Source of the DNA: Candidatus Dechloromonas phosphorivorans
Lineage (GTDB): Bacteria > Pseudomonadota > Gammaproteobacteria > Burkholderiales > Rhodocyclaceae
Reading direction: 5' to 3'
Length of the DNA: 64,000 nucleotides
Assembly (NCBI GenBank): GCA_016721185.1
Contig: JADKIP010000015.1
Coordinates: forward strand, 248,001 to 312,000
In this document: piece by piece, positions 1 through 7,830 of the stretch
Layout of the letters: every line of letters starts with the position of its first letter
Position numbering within the stretch: the first letter of the stretch is position 1
Notes under the pieces: generated by a model
What the model saw: only the letters and a program-made list of their open reading frames with translations
The model's database searches: none
What the model was told of the DNA's origin: nothing
Translations under genes and position numbers: made by a program

Positions 1-823
1 CTAAAATTTTCGAGACACGGTCGATTAGTTCGGTCAGACGTTTTTCGTTCTGCTGCAGATTGCCGATTTCTTTGCGCTGGCTATTTACCTTGTCGGATAC
101 CTGAGCGTAGAGCGATTTTCGCTCTTCACGCTGTTTCTGCAACTCGGCGTGGCGTTTTTGCTGTTCAGCTTCAACTTCCGCCAGTTCGGCGCTGCGCTCC
201 TTGGCGTCAGCGGCCAACGCTTTCTTCTTGTCGAGGTTGGCGTTGATTTCGCCCATCAATTCGGCACGGGTCAGCGCTATCGCTGACAAGTAATAGAGGT
301 CGCGGGCAATCTGATTCGGGTCGTCGCCATTAAGTAATAGTTGCAGTGAGTCCGGCGTGCCACGAAGGTATTGCTTGTAAAGCAACTTTTCCAGTTGTAC
401 CTGCTGCTGACCCAGCGTGGCACTTAGCTCTTGCGATTGTTGCTCAAGGTTTTTGAGGTTTTTTTGCAGTTGACCGCGCTGTTCGGAGAACTCAAGCAAT
501 TCGCGCTGCAACTGGGAAATCTTGCGTTCCGATTCGCGCAGACGATCCGCCGCGCCCGCCTTGTTCTCTTCACTGGCATTCAGGTCTTTGCGCAGGCTCT
601 CGATGCGGCCACGTAATTCACCGAGGTCGGCCTGTTTTTCGGCAATCTCCGGCGATTGCGGGTTCGTGGTATTTTTTTGTGCCGCGCCCGGAGGCTTCGC
701 TTCCACCAGTTGAGAGCAAAAGAAAACGGCGGCTATCAGCGCCGCCGTCCTGGTCACCCTGGATCGTCCTGCTGTAACTGGCTCTGGCCCAAATACGGCA
801 GCGCGGTCTTGTTCGTGAGCCAT
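1..823 (-). CDS. envC: Murein hydrolase activator EnvC (N-terminal part, cut by window edge)
   Basis: The reverse strand reads open from an ATG at 823 to the window edge, about 274 codons. Residues about 20-37 form a hydrophobic segment that could be a signal peptide or anchor. After it comes a long Gln/Glu/Lys-rich coiled coil with the motif LYKQYLRGTPDSLQLLLNG, typical of the EnvC/NlpD-type periplasmic coiled coil that precedes a LytM (M23) domain. That domain would lie outside the window. EnvC-family proteins activate amidases that split septal peptidoglycan. The identification rests on the coiled-coil pattern alone. Confidence 0.8.
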   Translation of the reverse strand, partial: MAHEQDRAAVFGPEPVTAGRSRVTRTAALIAAVFFCSQLVEAKPPGAAQKNTTNPQSPEIAEKQADLGELRGRIESLRKDLNASEENKAGAADRLRESERKISQLQRELLEFSEQRGQLQKNLKNLEQQSQELSATLGQQQVQLEKLLYKQYLRGTPDSLQLLLNGDDPNQIARDLYYLSAIALTRAELMGEINANLDKKKALAADAKERSAELAEVEAEQQKRHAELQKQREERKSLYAQVSDKVNSQRKEIGNLQQNEKRLTELIDRVSKIL

Positions 824-855
824 TACAATTGATGCCGATTAAGGTCTGCGAAACG

Positions 856-874
856 TAAAACCTTATTTTATAAT
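856..874 (+). promoter_or_regulatory. Probable promoter with overlapping dyad upstream of the ArsR gene
   Basis: A perfect TATAAT lies at 869-874, about 30 bases before the regulator's start. A small dyad, TAAAA (856-860) and TTTTA (866-870), overlaps the -10 element, a position suited to autorepression by the ArsR protein encoded just downstream. No good -35 hexamer is visible. Operator function is inferred. Confidence 0.4.
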
Positions 875-903
875 GATCCATTCGCCGATAACGAGGTTTT
901 ATC

Positions 904-1221
904 TTGGAAACGCTGCCCTTCAATCTGATCGACAAGCAGGAGCACATCGAAACCGCTGCTCGTGCCCTCAAGGCGATTGCTCATCCGTTGCGGCTCAAGA
1001 TTCTTTGTGTCTTGGGCGATCAGGAAGCCTGTGTGCAGGAAATCGTTGATGCGGTTGGTACGTCGCAAAGCAACATTTCGCAGCACCTGGCCATTCTTCG
1101 GGAAAAGGATGTCCTGCTGACACGCAAGGATGCCAATCGGGTTTTCTATCGAGTCGGTGACCAGCGCACTTTGCAACTGGTTAGTTTGATGCGTGAGGTT
1201 TTTTGTGGTGAAAAGGATTAA
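904..1221 (+). CDS. ArsR/SmtB-family repressor, likely persulfide-sensing (SqrR/BigR type)
   Basis: A 105-residue winged-helix regulator. It has the ArsR hallmark HPLRLKIL near residue 27 and a recognition helix around SQSNISQHLAILRE (residues 54-67). The start is TTG at 904, chosen because AACGAGG lies 8 bases upstream. Cys43 (in EACVQEI) and Cys101 (in REVFC) fall where the two redox cysteines of SqrR/BigR/YgaV sensors lie; these form a tetrasulfide bridge with reactive sulfur. The classical metal-site pattern (ELCVCDL) is absent. The next gene encodes a rhodanese, which supports a role in sulfide/persulfide control. Family is certain; the ligand is inferred. Confidence 0.85.
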   Translation: METLPFNLIDKQEHIETAARALKAIAHPLRLKILCVLGDQEACVQEIVDAVGTSQSNISQHLAILREKDVLLTRKDANRVFYRVGDQRTLQLVSLMREVFCGEKD

Positions 1222-1224
1222 TTA

Positions 1225-1650
1225 ATGCCGATGGATTTTATTAATCAGAATGTTCTACTGATTGCACTGGTTGTTATCAGCGGGCTGGCGTTGCTGTGGC
1301 CTGCACTCGTCCGACCGGCGGGCAATACCGTTAATCCTGCCGAGGCGACTACGCTAATCAATCGGGAAGATGCACACATTGTGGATGTCCGTGATGCCGA
1401 GGAGTTTGCCTCGGGTCATTTGCCCGATGCGCTGAATATCCCGGTCAGCAAGTTGACCGAACGCATTGGTGAGCTCGAGAAGTTCAAGGAGAAGCCGATT
1501 ATTTTTTGCTGCGCTTCTGGCATGCGTTCGAACAAAGCCTGTGCCGAATTGAAAAAGCAGGGCTTTGCCAAACTTTACAATTTGGCGGGTGGTGTTGACG
1601 CCTGGGTCGGAGCCGGATATCCGGTCAAAAAGGGAGCTCGGAAAAAATGA
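1225..1650 (+). CDS. Membrane-anchored rhodanese-domain protein
   Basis: A 141-residue protein. Residues about 9-30 form one hydrophobic N-terminal helix, followed by a single rhodanese domain (residues about 38-135). The domain shows VDVRDAEEFASGHLP, the active-site loop CASGMRS with likely catalytic Cys96, and the closing motif NLAGGVDAW. Such proteins carry persulfide on the cysteine and pass sulfane sulfur to acceptors, here at the inner membrane. The gene starts three bases after the ArsR stop and overlaps grxC by four bases, so the three are probably one operon. Confidence 0.88.
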   Translation: MPMDFINQNVLLIALVVISGLALLWPALVRPAGNTVNPAEATTLINREDAHIVDVRDAEEFASGHLPDALNIPVSKLTERIGELEKFKEKPIIFCCASGMRSNKACAELKKQGFAKLYNLAGGVDAWVGAGYPVKKGARKK

Positions 1651-1913
1651 GTGTCGCTGTATTGATGTACACAACGGCGGTTTGTCCTTTCTGCATTCGT
1701 GCCAAGCAACTGCTCGCCGCGCGGGGCGTCACTGGCATTGAGGAGGTTCGGATTGATCTTGACGCCGAGCGGCGTGATGAAATGATGCTGAAAACAAATC
1801 GTCGTACTGTTCCACAAATTTTTATTGGCGCTACCCATGTGGGTGGATGTGATGACCTTTATGCACTTGATGCAGCGGGCAAGCTCCAGCCCATGCTCGA
1901 TGGCAACGCCTGA
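1647..1913 (+). CDS. grxC: Glutaredoxin 3
   Basis: An 88-residue protein with the dithiol active site CPFC at residues 13-16, the cis-proline motif TVPQIFIG and the glutathione-binding GGCDDL. Length and motifs match GrxC, which reduces disulfides and mixed disulfides using glutathione in the cytoplasm. The ATG overlaps the rhodanese stop (ATGA), implying translational coupling. Its position after a rhodanese and before secB is common in betaproteobacteria. Confidence 0.93.
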   Translation: MSVAVLMYTTAVCPFCIRAKQLLAARGVTGIEEVRIDLDAERRDEMMLKTNRRTVPQIFIGATHVGGCDDLYALDAAGKLQPMLDGNA

Positions 1914-1940
1914 AACCCATTAATTTACTGAAAGCAAATC

Positions 1941-2399
1941 ATGGAACAAAACGAACAGCCCGTCTTCGGTATTGAAAAGCTCTACATCAAGGATCTTTCC
2001 GTTGAAGTACCGAACGCACCGGAAATTTTCCTCGAGCGTGAAGCGCCGCAGATTGAAATTCAGCTTAATACCAGCGGCCGTGGTGTCGGTGAAGGCGTAT
2101 TTGAAGTTATTTTGACGGTCACCGTGACTGCCAAATTTGGCGAAAAGACGGTCTTCCTGGTTGAAGTTGGCCAAGCGGGTATCTTCCGCATCATGAACGT
2201 GCCGGAAGATCAGATCGAGCCGTTGATCGCAGTGGCCTGCCCGAATATTCTGTTTCCGTATGCCCGCGAAACGGTCTCCGATGCAGTCACGCGCGCCGGC
2301 TTCTCGCCGATCGTGCTGCAGCCGGTCAATTTCGAGGCCATGTATATGCAGCGCATGCAGGAACAAACTGCGGCATCTGCTGAACCCACCATTCAATAA
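1941..2399 (+). CDS. secB: Protein-export chaperone SecB
   Basis: A 152-residue acidic protein that matches SecB throughout. It has the N-terminal strand FGIEKLYIKDLSVEVPNAP, the region FLVEVGQAGIF, and the conserved stretch CPNILFPYARETVSDAVTRA. SecB forms a tetramer that holds precursor proteins unfolded and hands them to SecA. Full family length. It lies 27 bases after grxC and two bases before the SH3 gene, in the same direction. Confidence 0.97.
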   Translation: MEQNEQPVFGIEKLYIKDLSVEVPNAPEIFLEREAPQIEIQLNTSGRGVGEGVFEVILTVTVTAKFGEKTVFLVEVGQAGIFRIMNVPEDQIEPLIAVACPNILFPYARETVSDAVTRAGFSPIVLQPVNFEAMYMQRMQEQTAASAEPTIQ

Positions 2400-2401
2400 C
2401 C

Positions 2402-2848
2402 ATGACTATCTGGCGTCGGACGCTGGTTGCCCTGTTGCTGGTTAGTGCCGCGAGTGCGGCGCTGGCCGTGGATTACCGCTCGGTGAGTGTGCCAGCGGCA
2501 ATTCTTTACGACTCACCGTCGCAACAGGGCAAGAAGCTCTACCTGATCAAGGCGCAAACGCCGGTTGAGGTTGTGGTTCGACTGGAGGGCTGGTTCAAGG
2601 TACGCGATGCCGAAGGCTCGCTGGCCTGGATTGAGTCGCGAAGCCTGGCCGAGCGCCGGATGCTTGTGGTTACGGCACCTAGGGGTGAGATCCGTCAGTC
2701 TGACAAGCCGGAAGCACCGCTCGTTGCCGAACTTGACAAGTGGGTTGCGGTTGAATTTGTCGAGGCTGCTTCGCCCGGCTGGGCCAAGGTGCGGCACAAA
2801 GACGGTGAGGCGGGTTATATCCGCTCGACCCAGGTCTGGGGCTTATGA
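2402..2848 (+). CDS. Exported SH3-domain protein
   Basis: A 148-residue protein with a clear signal peptide (cleavage probably after ASAALA, about residue 22). It contains bacterial SH3-like repeats: one around GWFKVRDAEGSLAWIESRSL and a second ending in KVRHKDGEAGYIRSTQVWGL. SH3b domains usually bind cell-wall peptides or other periplasmic partners; the partner is unknown. The stop overlaps the gpsA start (ATGA). The secB-SH3-gpsA order points to shared transcription. Confidence 0.85.
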   Translation: MTIWRRTLVALLLVSAASAALAVDYRSVSVPAAILYDSPSQQGKKLYLIKAQTPVEVVVRLEGWFKVRDAEGSLAWIESRSLAERRMLVVTAPRGEIRQSDKPEAPLVAELDKWVAVEFVEAASPGWAKVRHKDGEAGYIRSTQVWGL

Positions 2849-3835
2849 AAATTACATTGCTGGGCGCTGGCGCCTGGGGTACGGCGCTGGCTATCGCCTT
2901 CGCGGGCAAGCATGAGGTTGTGCTCTGGTCGCGTGAGCTTGATGTTGCGGTCGACCTGCAAAATACCCGAGAAAACCATCGCTTTTTCCCCGGCTACAAG
3001 TTGCCCGGAGTCAGTGGCGATTTCGACTGATTTCGCTGCCGCCGTTGCCAGTGCTGAACTGCTGGTCGTGGCCACGCCGATTGCCGGCTTGCGGCCCACT
3101 GTCGAGCGTCTTGCGTCACTGAAAGTCACGCTGCCTGTGCTGTGGGTTTGCAAGGGCTTTGAGGCCGGTACCGGCAAATTGCCGCATCAGGTCGTCACCG
3201 AAGTGCTCGGTTCGCAGGTGGTTTGCGGCGCGCTCTCCGGTCCGAGCTTTGCCGAGGAGGTTGCCGCCGGGCAGCCGACGGCAATCGCATTGGCGGCCAA
3301 TAACCCGGTGTTTGCTCGTGAAACGGCGCGTCAATTGCACTCGCCCCGCCTGCGTATTTATGCCAATGATGATTTGATCGGGGTCGAAGTCGGTGGCGCC
3401 GTAAAAAATGTTCTGGCAATCGCCACCGGTGCCTGTGATGGCCTGGGTCTTGGCCTTAACTCCCGGGCGGCGTTGATGACGCGCGGCCTGGCTGAAATTG
3501 CCCGACTCGGCTTGGCGCTCGGCGGCCAGCGGGAGACATTTATGGGGCTGGCCGGTATGGGCGATCTGATCCTGACTTGCACCGGGGATTTGTCCCGGAA
3601 TCGTCGCGTTGGGCTCGGGCTGGCTGAAAACAAGTTGTTGCCGCAAATTCTTGAAGAACTCGGCCACGTTGCCGAGGGTGTCTACACGGCGCGTGAAGTT
3701 GATCGGCTGGCCCGCCAACTGGATGTCGATATGCCGATCAGCGCGGCTGTCGCTGCGGTATTGGACGGCAAGCTGTCGGCCGCTCAGGCGGTTGAACAGT
3801 TGATGGCACGCGACCCCAAGGAAGAAGTCGCTTAA
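2845..3835 (+). pseudogene. gpsA: Glycerol-3-phosphate dehydrogenase [NAD(P)+], broken by a +1 frameshift
   Basis: The first 61 codons read MKITLLGAGAWGTALA (Rossmann GxGxxG) to a stop at 3030. The rest of the protein is in the next frame up to 3835. It includes GPSFAEEVAAGQPTAIA, GGAVKNVLAIATGACDGL with the catalytic lysine, and GLAGMGDLILTCTGD. Removing one G at 3007-3008 (CCCGGAG to CCCGAG) joins the frames as PESVAISTDF and gives about 329 residues, the normal GpsA length. The enzyme makes sn-glycerol-3-phosphate for phospholipids and is usually essential, and no other damage is visible. A sequence error is the likeliest cause. Confidence 0.88.
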
Positions 3836-4296
3836 AGCGACCCAGTAAAGCCGGTCTGGCGCCAGGCTTCGAAGACGGTCACGGCGGCTGCATTTGACAG
3901 GTTCAGGCTGCGCTGACCGGACTGCATGGGCAGACGCAAGCGCTGCTCCGCTGGGAACTCGGCCAGCACTTCCGCCGGCAGGCCACTGGTCTCACGGCCA
4001 AAGACGAAAACATCATTTTCCCGAATCGCCGTCGTGAATGGGCTCGCTGTCCCTTTGGTCGTCATGGCAAATATCCGGCGCCCAATCAATGCCGATTGGC
4101 AGGCCGCCCAGTCGGCGTGGCGAACGACGCGGGCGTATTCGTGATAGTCCAGCCCGGCACGGCGCAACCCCTTGTCCGTGATGTCGAAGCCGAGCGGTTC
4201 GACCAAATGCAACTCGGCCCCGGTGTTGGCGCAAAGGCGAATGATGTTGCCCGTATTGGGCGGTATTTCGGGCTGGTAAAGAACGACAGCGAACAC
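3832..4296 (-). CDS. trmL: tRNA (cytidine(34)-2'-O)-methyltransferase
   Basis: A 154-residue SPOUT-class methyltransferase. It has IPPNTGNIIRLCANTG at the N-terminus, FGRETSGLP in the middle, and the trefoil-knot motifs LPMQSGQRSLNLSNAAAV at the C-terminus. TrmL methylates the wobble base of tRNA-Leu isoacceptors. Its stop overlaps the gpsA stop tail to tail by four bases. The gap to upstream comF is only 53 bases, so the two may be co-transcribed. Confidence 0.93.
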   Translation of the reverse strand: MFAVVLYQPEIPPNTGNIIRLCANTGAELHLVEPLGFDITDKGLRRAGLDYHEYARVVRHADWAACQSALIGRRIFAMTTKGTASPFTTAIRENDVFVFGRETSGLPAEVLAEFPAEQRLRLPMQSGQRSLNLSNAAAVTVFEAWRQTGFTGSL

Positions 4297-4349
4297 GTTG
4301 GTTTGATCTGGGGTGTTGGAGGTGGCGGATTAAAGCACGGATTAGCCGC

Positions 4350-5069
4350 TTAGTGCTTCAGTGCGCGGGCGGCAACGACGACTGATATATCGCTCGCCCC
4401 GTGTAGTTTGATGATGCGGGCACATTCGTTCACGGTGGCGCCGGTGGTCATTACATCGTCAATGAGCAATATGGTTCGCCCAGTCAAATCCGTGCTGCAT
4501 TCAAAAGCCCCCCGGACGTTTTTGTGGCGTTCTTTCAGCGGCAGTTCTGCTTGTCTTGGGGTCGCTCGGTTGCGAAAGACACTGCTACGGTCAACCGGCA
4601 AATTGAGCTGATTTCCGATAACCCGGGCGATTTCCGCCGACTGATTGAAACCGCGTTCGCGCAGACGGTCGGGGTGCAAAGGGAGCGGGATGATGAGCTG
4701 ATTGTCAGCTTGCAGTCGCGCTGCAAGCTGGTTGCCCAACCAGCCCGCAACAGCCAGTTGATGGCCATATTTGAGGGCGTGAATGATGCGGTCAACCGGA
4801 AAATCATAACGAAAAGCAGCAATCGTCCGATTAAAATGCGGCGCATCCTTCACGCAGGCACCACAACGTTCCCCATGAGTTGTTTGTTCGCCACATTGCG
4901 GACAACAGGCCGCAGGCAGTGCCGGGAGGTCGATAGTGCACTCGGGGCACAGCAGGCCGCCTTGACTATCGGCGCTACACAGCAGGCAGCTTTCTGGCAG
5001 CAAATTGGGTAGCCAACGGCAGATGAGTTGTTTTAGGGCTTGCACGAAGGCCTGGGGTAAAATTGACAT
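4350..5069 (-). CDS. comF: ComF-family amidophosphoribosyltransferase-like protein
   Basis: A 239-residue protein. The N-terminus holds a four-cysteine zinc-finger-like region (CLLC, CPEC, CCPQCGEQ, CGAC). The C-terminal PRTase fold has the PRPP-binding motif ILLIDDVMTTGATVNECA. This is the ComF/GntX architecture, linked to DNA uptake or use of extracellular DNA; the exact reaction is not settled in the family. The gene is divergent from bioB, and the bioB promoter overlaps its start codon. Confidence 0.9.
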   Translation of the reverse strand: MSILPQAFVQALKQLICRWLPNLLPESCLLCSADSQGGLLCPECTIDLPALPAACCPQCGEQTTHGERCGACVKDAPHFNRTIAAFRYDFPVDRIIHALKYGHQLAVAGWLGNQLAARLQADNQLIIPLPLHPDRLRERGFNQSAEIARVIGNQLNLPVDRSSVFRNRATPRQAELPLKERHKNVRGAFECSTDLTGRTILLIDDVMTTGATVNECARIIKLHGASDISVVVAARALKH

Positions 5070-5091
5070 CGTTCCGAAGGTTCTCGATAAT
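5063..5091 (+). promoter_or_regulatory. Sigma-70 promoter of bioB
   Basis: TTGACA at 5063-5068 and GATAAT at 5086-5091 are separated by 17 bases, a near-consensus pair. Transcription would start near 5098, leaving a leader of about 54 bases before bioB. Two nested dyads lie in the promoter and leader: CGATAAT (5085-5091) with ATTATCG (5123-5129), and GATAC (5103-5107) with GTATC (5113-5117). They could be an operator or a leader hairpin. No BirA box of the enterobacterial type is seen. Confidence 0.65.
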
Positions 5092-5151
5092 TCATAATTA
5101 CCGATACGCCGTGTATCTGATTATTATCGTATTTTTTCAGCAAGGCCACTC

Positions 5152-6135
5152 ATGCAAGCTAGCTCAATCGCCGCCGTTTCTTCCATTTCTCAAGCTGCGG
5201 CCGCGCCGCGTTGGACTGTTGCCGAGGTGCTCGCTCTCTACGAGATGCCCTTGATGGATTTGATCTGGCGGGCTCAAGGCGTGCATCGTGAGCATTTTGA
5301 TCCTAACGCCATTCAGCGCTCGACCTTGTTGTCGGTGAAAACGGGTGGTTGTTCCGAGGATTGCAGCTATTGCTCCCAATCTGCGCGCTACGACACCGAG
5401 ACCCAGCGCGAGCGTCTGATGCCGCTTGATGAAGTGATCGCCGCTGCCAAGGTAGCCAAAGAAAAGGGCGCCTCTCGCTTCTGCATGGGCGCCGCCTGGA
5501 AAGGCCCGAAAGATAACGATCTTGACCGTGTCCTCGACATGGTGCGAGAAGTCAAAGCGCTCGGTATGCAGACTTGCGTCACGCTCGGCATGCTCGGCGC
5601 AGGTCAGGCCGAAAAGCTCAAGGAAGCCGGTCTTGACTACTACAACCACAATCTGGATACCGACAAGGAATTCTACGGTCAGGTCATCAAGACCCATACC
5701 CACGACGACCGGCTTGATACGCTTGACCAAGTCCGTGAAGCCGGGATCAACGTCTGCTCCGGCGGCATCATCGGCATGGGTGAATCGCGCAAGAACCGCG
5801 CCGGGCTGATTGTCCAGCTGGCCAATCTGCCAAAGCCACCGGAGTCCGTGCCAATCAACAATCTGGTGCCGATTCCCGGGACGCCGATGGCAGCGAATGA
5901 GCGCCTTGATCCCTTCGAGTTTGTTCGCACAATTGCTGCCGCTCGCATCACGATGCCGCGCTCCTGGGTGCGTCTGTCGGCTGGGCGTCAGGAAATGAGT
6001 GATGAGTTGCAGGCCCTGTGCTTCCTGGCGGGTGCCAATTCAATGTTCTACGGCGACCGTCTTTTGACGACCGGCAATCCCGATGTCGACCGTGACGACC
6101 AGCTGTTTGCCCGTCTGGGCGTAAAGCCCATTTGA
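5152..6135 (+). CDS. bioB: Biotin synthase
   Basis: A 327-residue radical-SAM enzyme. The [4Fe-4S] motif CxxxCxxC is Cys67, Cys71 and Cys74 (GGCSEDCSYCSQSARY). Other BioB motifs include GMQTCVTLGML, YYNHNLDT, INVCSGGIIGMGES and NNLVPIPGTP. It inserts sulfur into dethiobiotin in the last step of biotin synthesis. Full length. The bioC start codon overlaps its stop, so the two are translationally coupled. No bioA, bioD or bioF lies in this window. Confidence 0.97.
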   Translation: MQASSIAAVSSISQAAAAPRWTVAEVLALYEMPLMDLIWRAQGVHREHFDPNAIQRSTLLSVKTGGCSEDCSYCSQSARYDTETQRERLMPLDEVIAAAKVAKEKGASRFCMGAAWKGPKDNDLDRVLDMVREVKALGMQTCVTLGMLGAGQAEKLKEAGLDYYNHNLDTDKEFYGQVIKTHTHDDRLDTLDQVREAGINVCSGGIIGMGESRKNRAGLIVQLANLPKPPESVPINNLVPIPGTPMAANERLDPFEFVRTIAAARITMPRSWVRLSAGRQEMSDELQALCFLAGANSMFYGDRLLTTGNPDVDRDDQLFARLGVKPI

Positions 6136-7010
6136 GCGCGGCCTTTGTCGACCGGCAGCAGGTCAGTCGGCGGTTCTCCAAAGTTGCGAAGCGCTATGGC
6201 GATGGGGATTTCTTCGCTCGCGAGGTAGATCGCCGGATGTTGGAGCGGCTTGATTACGTCAAAATCGAGCCCCAGCGAATACTAGACCTGGGTTGTAGCC
6301 GTGGCGCCAGTTTTCTTGACCTCACGGCGCGCTATCCCTCGGCCCAACTGATTGGGCTCGATGCTTCCCCGGCAATGCTTGATATTGGCCGCGAGCAGCG
6401 ACCCGGCTGGCAGCGCTGGCTTGGGTTGGGCAAACAGTCTGGCCCGCTTCGCCTGGCGGCTGACGCCGCAAATTTACCCCTAAAATCACGGTCGACCGCG
6501 CTAATCTGGTCAAATCTGTTGTTGCATTGGCTGGATGATCCGTTACCCGCACTTGCTGAAGCTCATCGTGTGCTGGAGGTCGGCGGTTTACTCATGTTTT
6601 CGACGCTGGGTCCCGACTCGTTGAAAGAGTTGCGCGCCGCCTTTGCCGATGGATACGCCCACACCCAGCGATTTATCGACATGCACGATCTTGGCGACAT
6701 GCTTGTCGGCTGCGGCTTTGCTGATCCGGTGATGGATATGGAAGTCATCACCCTGACTTACGACGATCTGGATGCGATGTTTGCCGAATTGCGTGCGGCA
6801 GGTTCATCCTGCGCGATGAAGGCTCGGCGCCACGGACTCACCGGTCGCGGTACCTTAGCGGCAGCGCGCTCGGCCTATGAAAAAATGCGTTGTGATGGCA
6901 AGTTGCCTGCGACTTTTGAAGTCATTTATGGCCACGCCTGGAAGGTTGAAGCAAAACAATCAGCCGATGGTCGCGCTATCGTTCGTTTTGATCTGCCCCG
7001 CAAGAAATAA
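6132..7010 (+). CDS. bioC: Malonyl-ACP O-methyltransferase BioC
   Basis: A 292-residue class I SAM-dependent methyltransferase. It has LDLGCSRGASFLDLTARYP (motif I, residues about 51-69), GLDASPAMLDIGR, and SNLLLHWLDDPLPALAEAHRVL, the BioC-specific region. BioC methylates malonyl-ACP so that fatty-acid synthesis can build pimelate for biotin. It starts at a TTG inside the bioB stop (TTGA), and no better start lies nearby. The bioB-bioC pairing supports the assignment. Confidence 0.87.
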   Translation: MSAAFVDRQQVSRRFSKVAKRYGDGDFFAREVDRRMLERLDYVKIEPQRILDLGCSRGASFLDLTARYPSAQLIGLDASPAMLDIGREQRPGWQRWLGLGKQSGPLRLAADAANLPLKSRSTALIWSNLLLHWLDDPLPALAEAHRVLEVGGLLMFSTLGPDSLKELRAAFADGYAHTQRFIDMHDLGDMLVGCGFADPVMDMEVITLTYDDLDAMFAELRAAGSSCAMKARRHGLTGRGTLAAARSAYEKMRCDGKLPATFEVIYGHAWKVEAKQSADGRAIVRFDLPRKK

Positions 7011-7676
7011 TCAATCCGGCTTTTGCTTGAAAAACTTGAGCGGCTTGGCCGTTTGAACCTGTGGCACCGGAATTGCCTTGCGTCGTCGTTCCTGCACACG
7101 CCAAGCCAATAAGAGGCCCAAGGCAACGCAGTAGGTCAATGGCCAAAGTAGCGCCTCAATTTTCGTCAGCCAGAGGTAATGGATGGCGGCAATAATGCCG
7201 ACCAGATAGATGTTGCGATGCAACTCCTGCCATTTTCGCCCGCCCAGCTTGCGAATTGCCCACTGATTCGAGGTTGCAGCGAGTGGAATCAGGAGAAGGA
7301 AAGCAGCAAATCCTGCGGTTACGAAGGGTCGTTTGAAAACATCCTTGGCGATCTCGTCGATCGAAAAGTTATGGTCGAAGCCGACAAATGCCAAGAGGTG
7401 TAATACGGCATAGAAGAAGGTGAAAAGCCCGAAAAGACGGCGCACCCTGAGCAGCCAGTGCATTTGCGTGATGGCACGCAAAGGCGAGACACAGAGCGTG
7501 ATGAGCAGTAAGTTGAATGTCCAGGTGCCTGTCCAGCGTTGGACAAATTCGACGGGTTCAGCACCGAAGCCATTGGTGTACGCAGCCCATAGCAGGCGCC
7601 CGAGAGGCAGCAGGCAGACTATAAAAAGCGCCGCTTTGATCTGAAATAGTTGTTGCTTGTCGGGCTGGCTGCTCAT
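7011..7676 (-). CDS. msrQ: Heme-binding membrane subunit MsrQ of the periplasmic methionine sulfoxide reductase system
   Basis: A six-helix membrane protein of 221 residues. It shows PLRAITQMHWLLRVRRLFGL, FFYAVLHLLAFVGFDH and ELHRNIYLVGIIAAIHYLW, with histidines expected to ligate b-type heme. MsrQ passes electrons from the quinone pool or flavin reductase to the molybdoenzyme MsrP. The ATG at 7676 fits the family N-terminus better than the upstream TTG at 7736. Unusually, no msrP gene adjoins it; the upstream gene is an HDOD protein. Confidence 0.9.
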   Translation of the reverse strand: MSSQPDKQQLFQIKAALFIVCLLPLGRLLWAAYTNGFGAEPVEFVQRWTGTWTFNLLLITLCVSPLRAITQMHWLLRVRRLFGLFTFFYAVLHLLAFVGFDHNFSIDEIAKDVFKRPFVTAGFAAFLLLIPLAATSNQWAIRKLGGRKWQELHRNIYLVGIIAAIHYLWLTKIEALLWPLTYCVALGLLLAWRVQERRRKAIPVPQVQTAKPLKFFKQKPD

Positions 7677-7830
7677 TGTATATAAGTGTTTTATTAAACA
7701 CCCGGAAGTATAGAGTGCCGTATAGGACTCCGCCAAATGATTCCAACTAAAAATGCCTGTTTTTGCTGAAGGCGTTGGATCGCTTGACTACGCTAATATC
7801 AGAGGGCCGTAAGTTGTTTCGGGCAAGGTT

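Noticed and set aside
2995..3035. Programmed ribosomal frameshifting in gpsA
   Set aside because: No slippery heptamer or downstream structure is evident, and gpsA is not known to use frameshifting. A one-base error explains it more simply.
7677..7736. Extended N-terminus of MsrQ from TTG 7736
   Set aside because: The extra 20 residues do not fit the family, and an ATG at 7676 gives the expected start.
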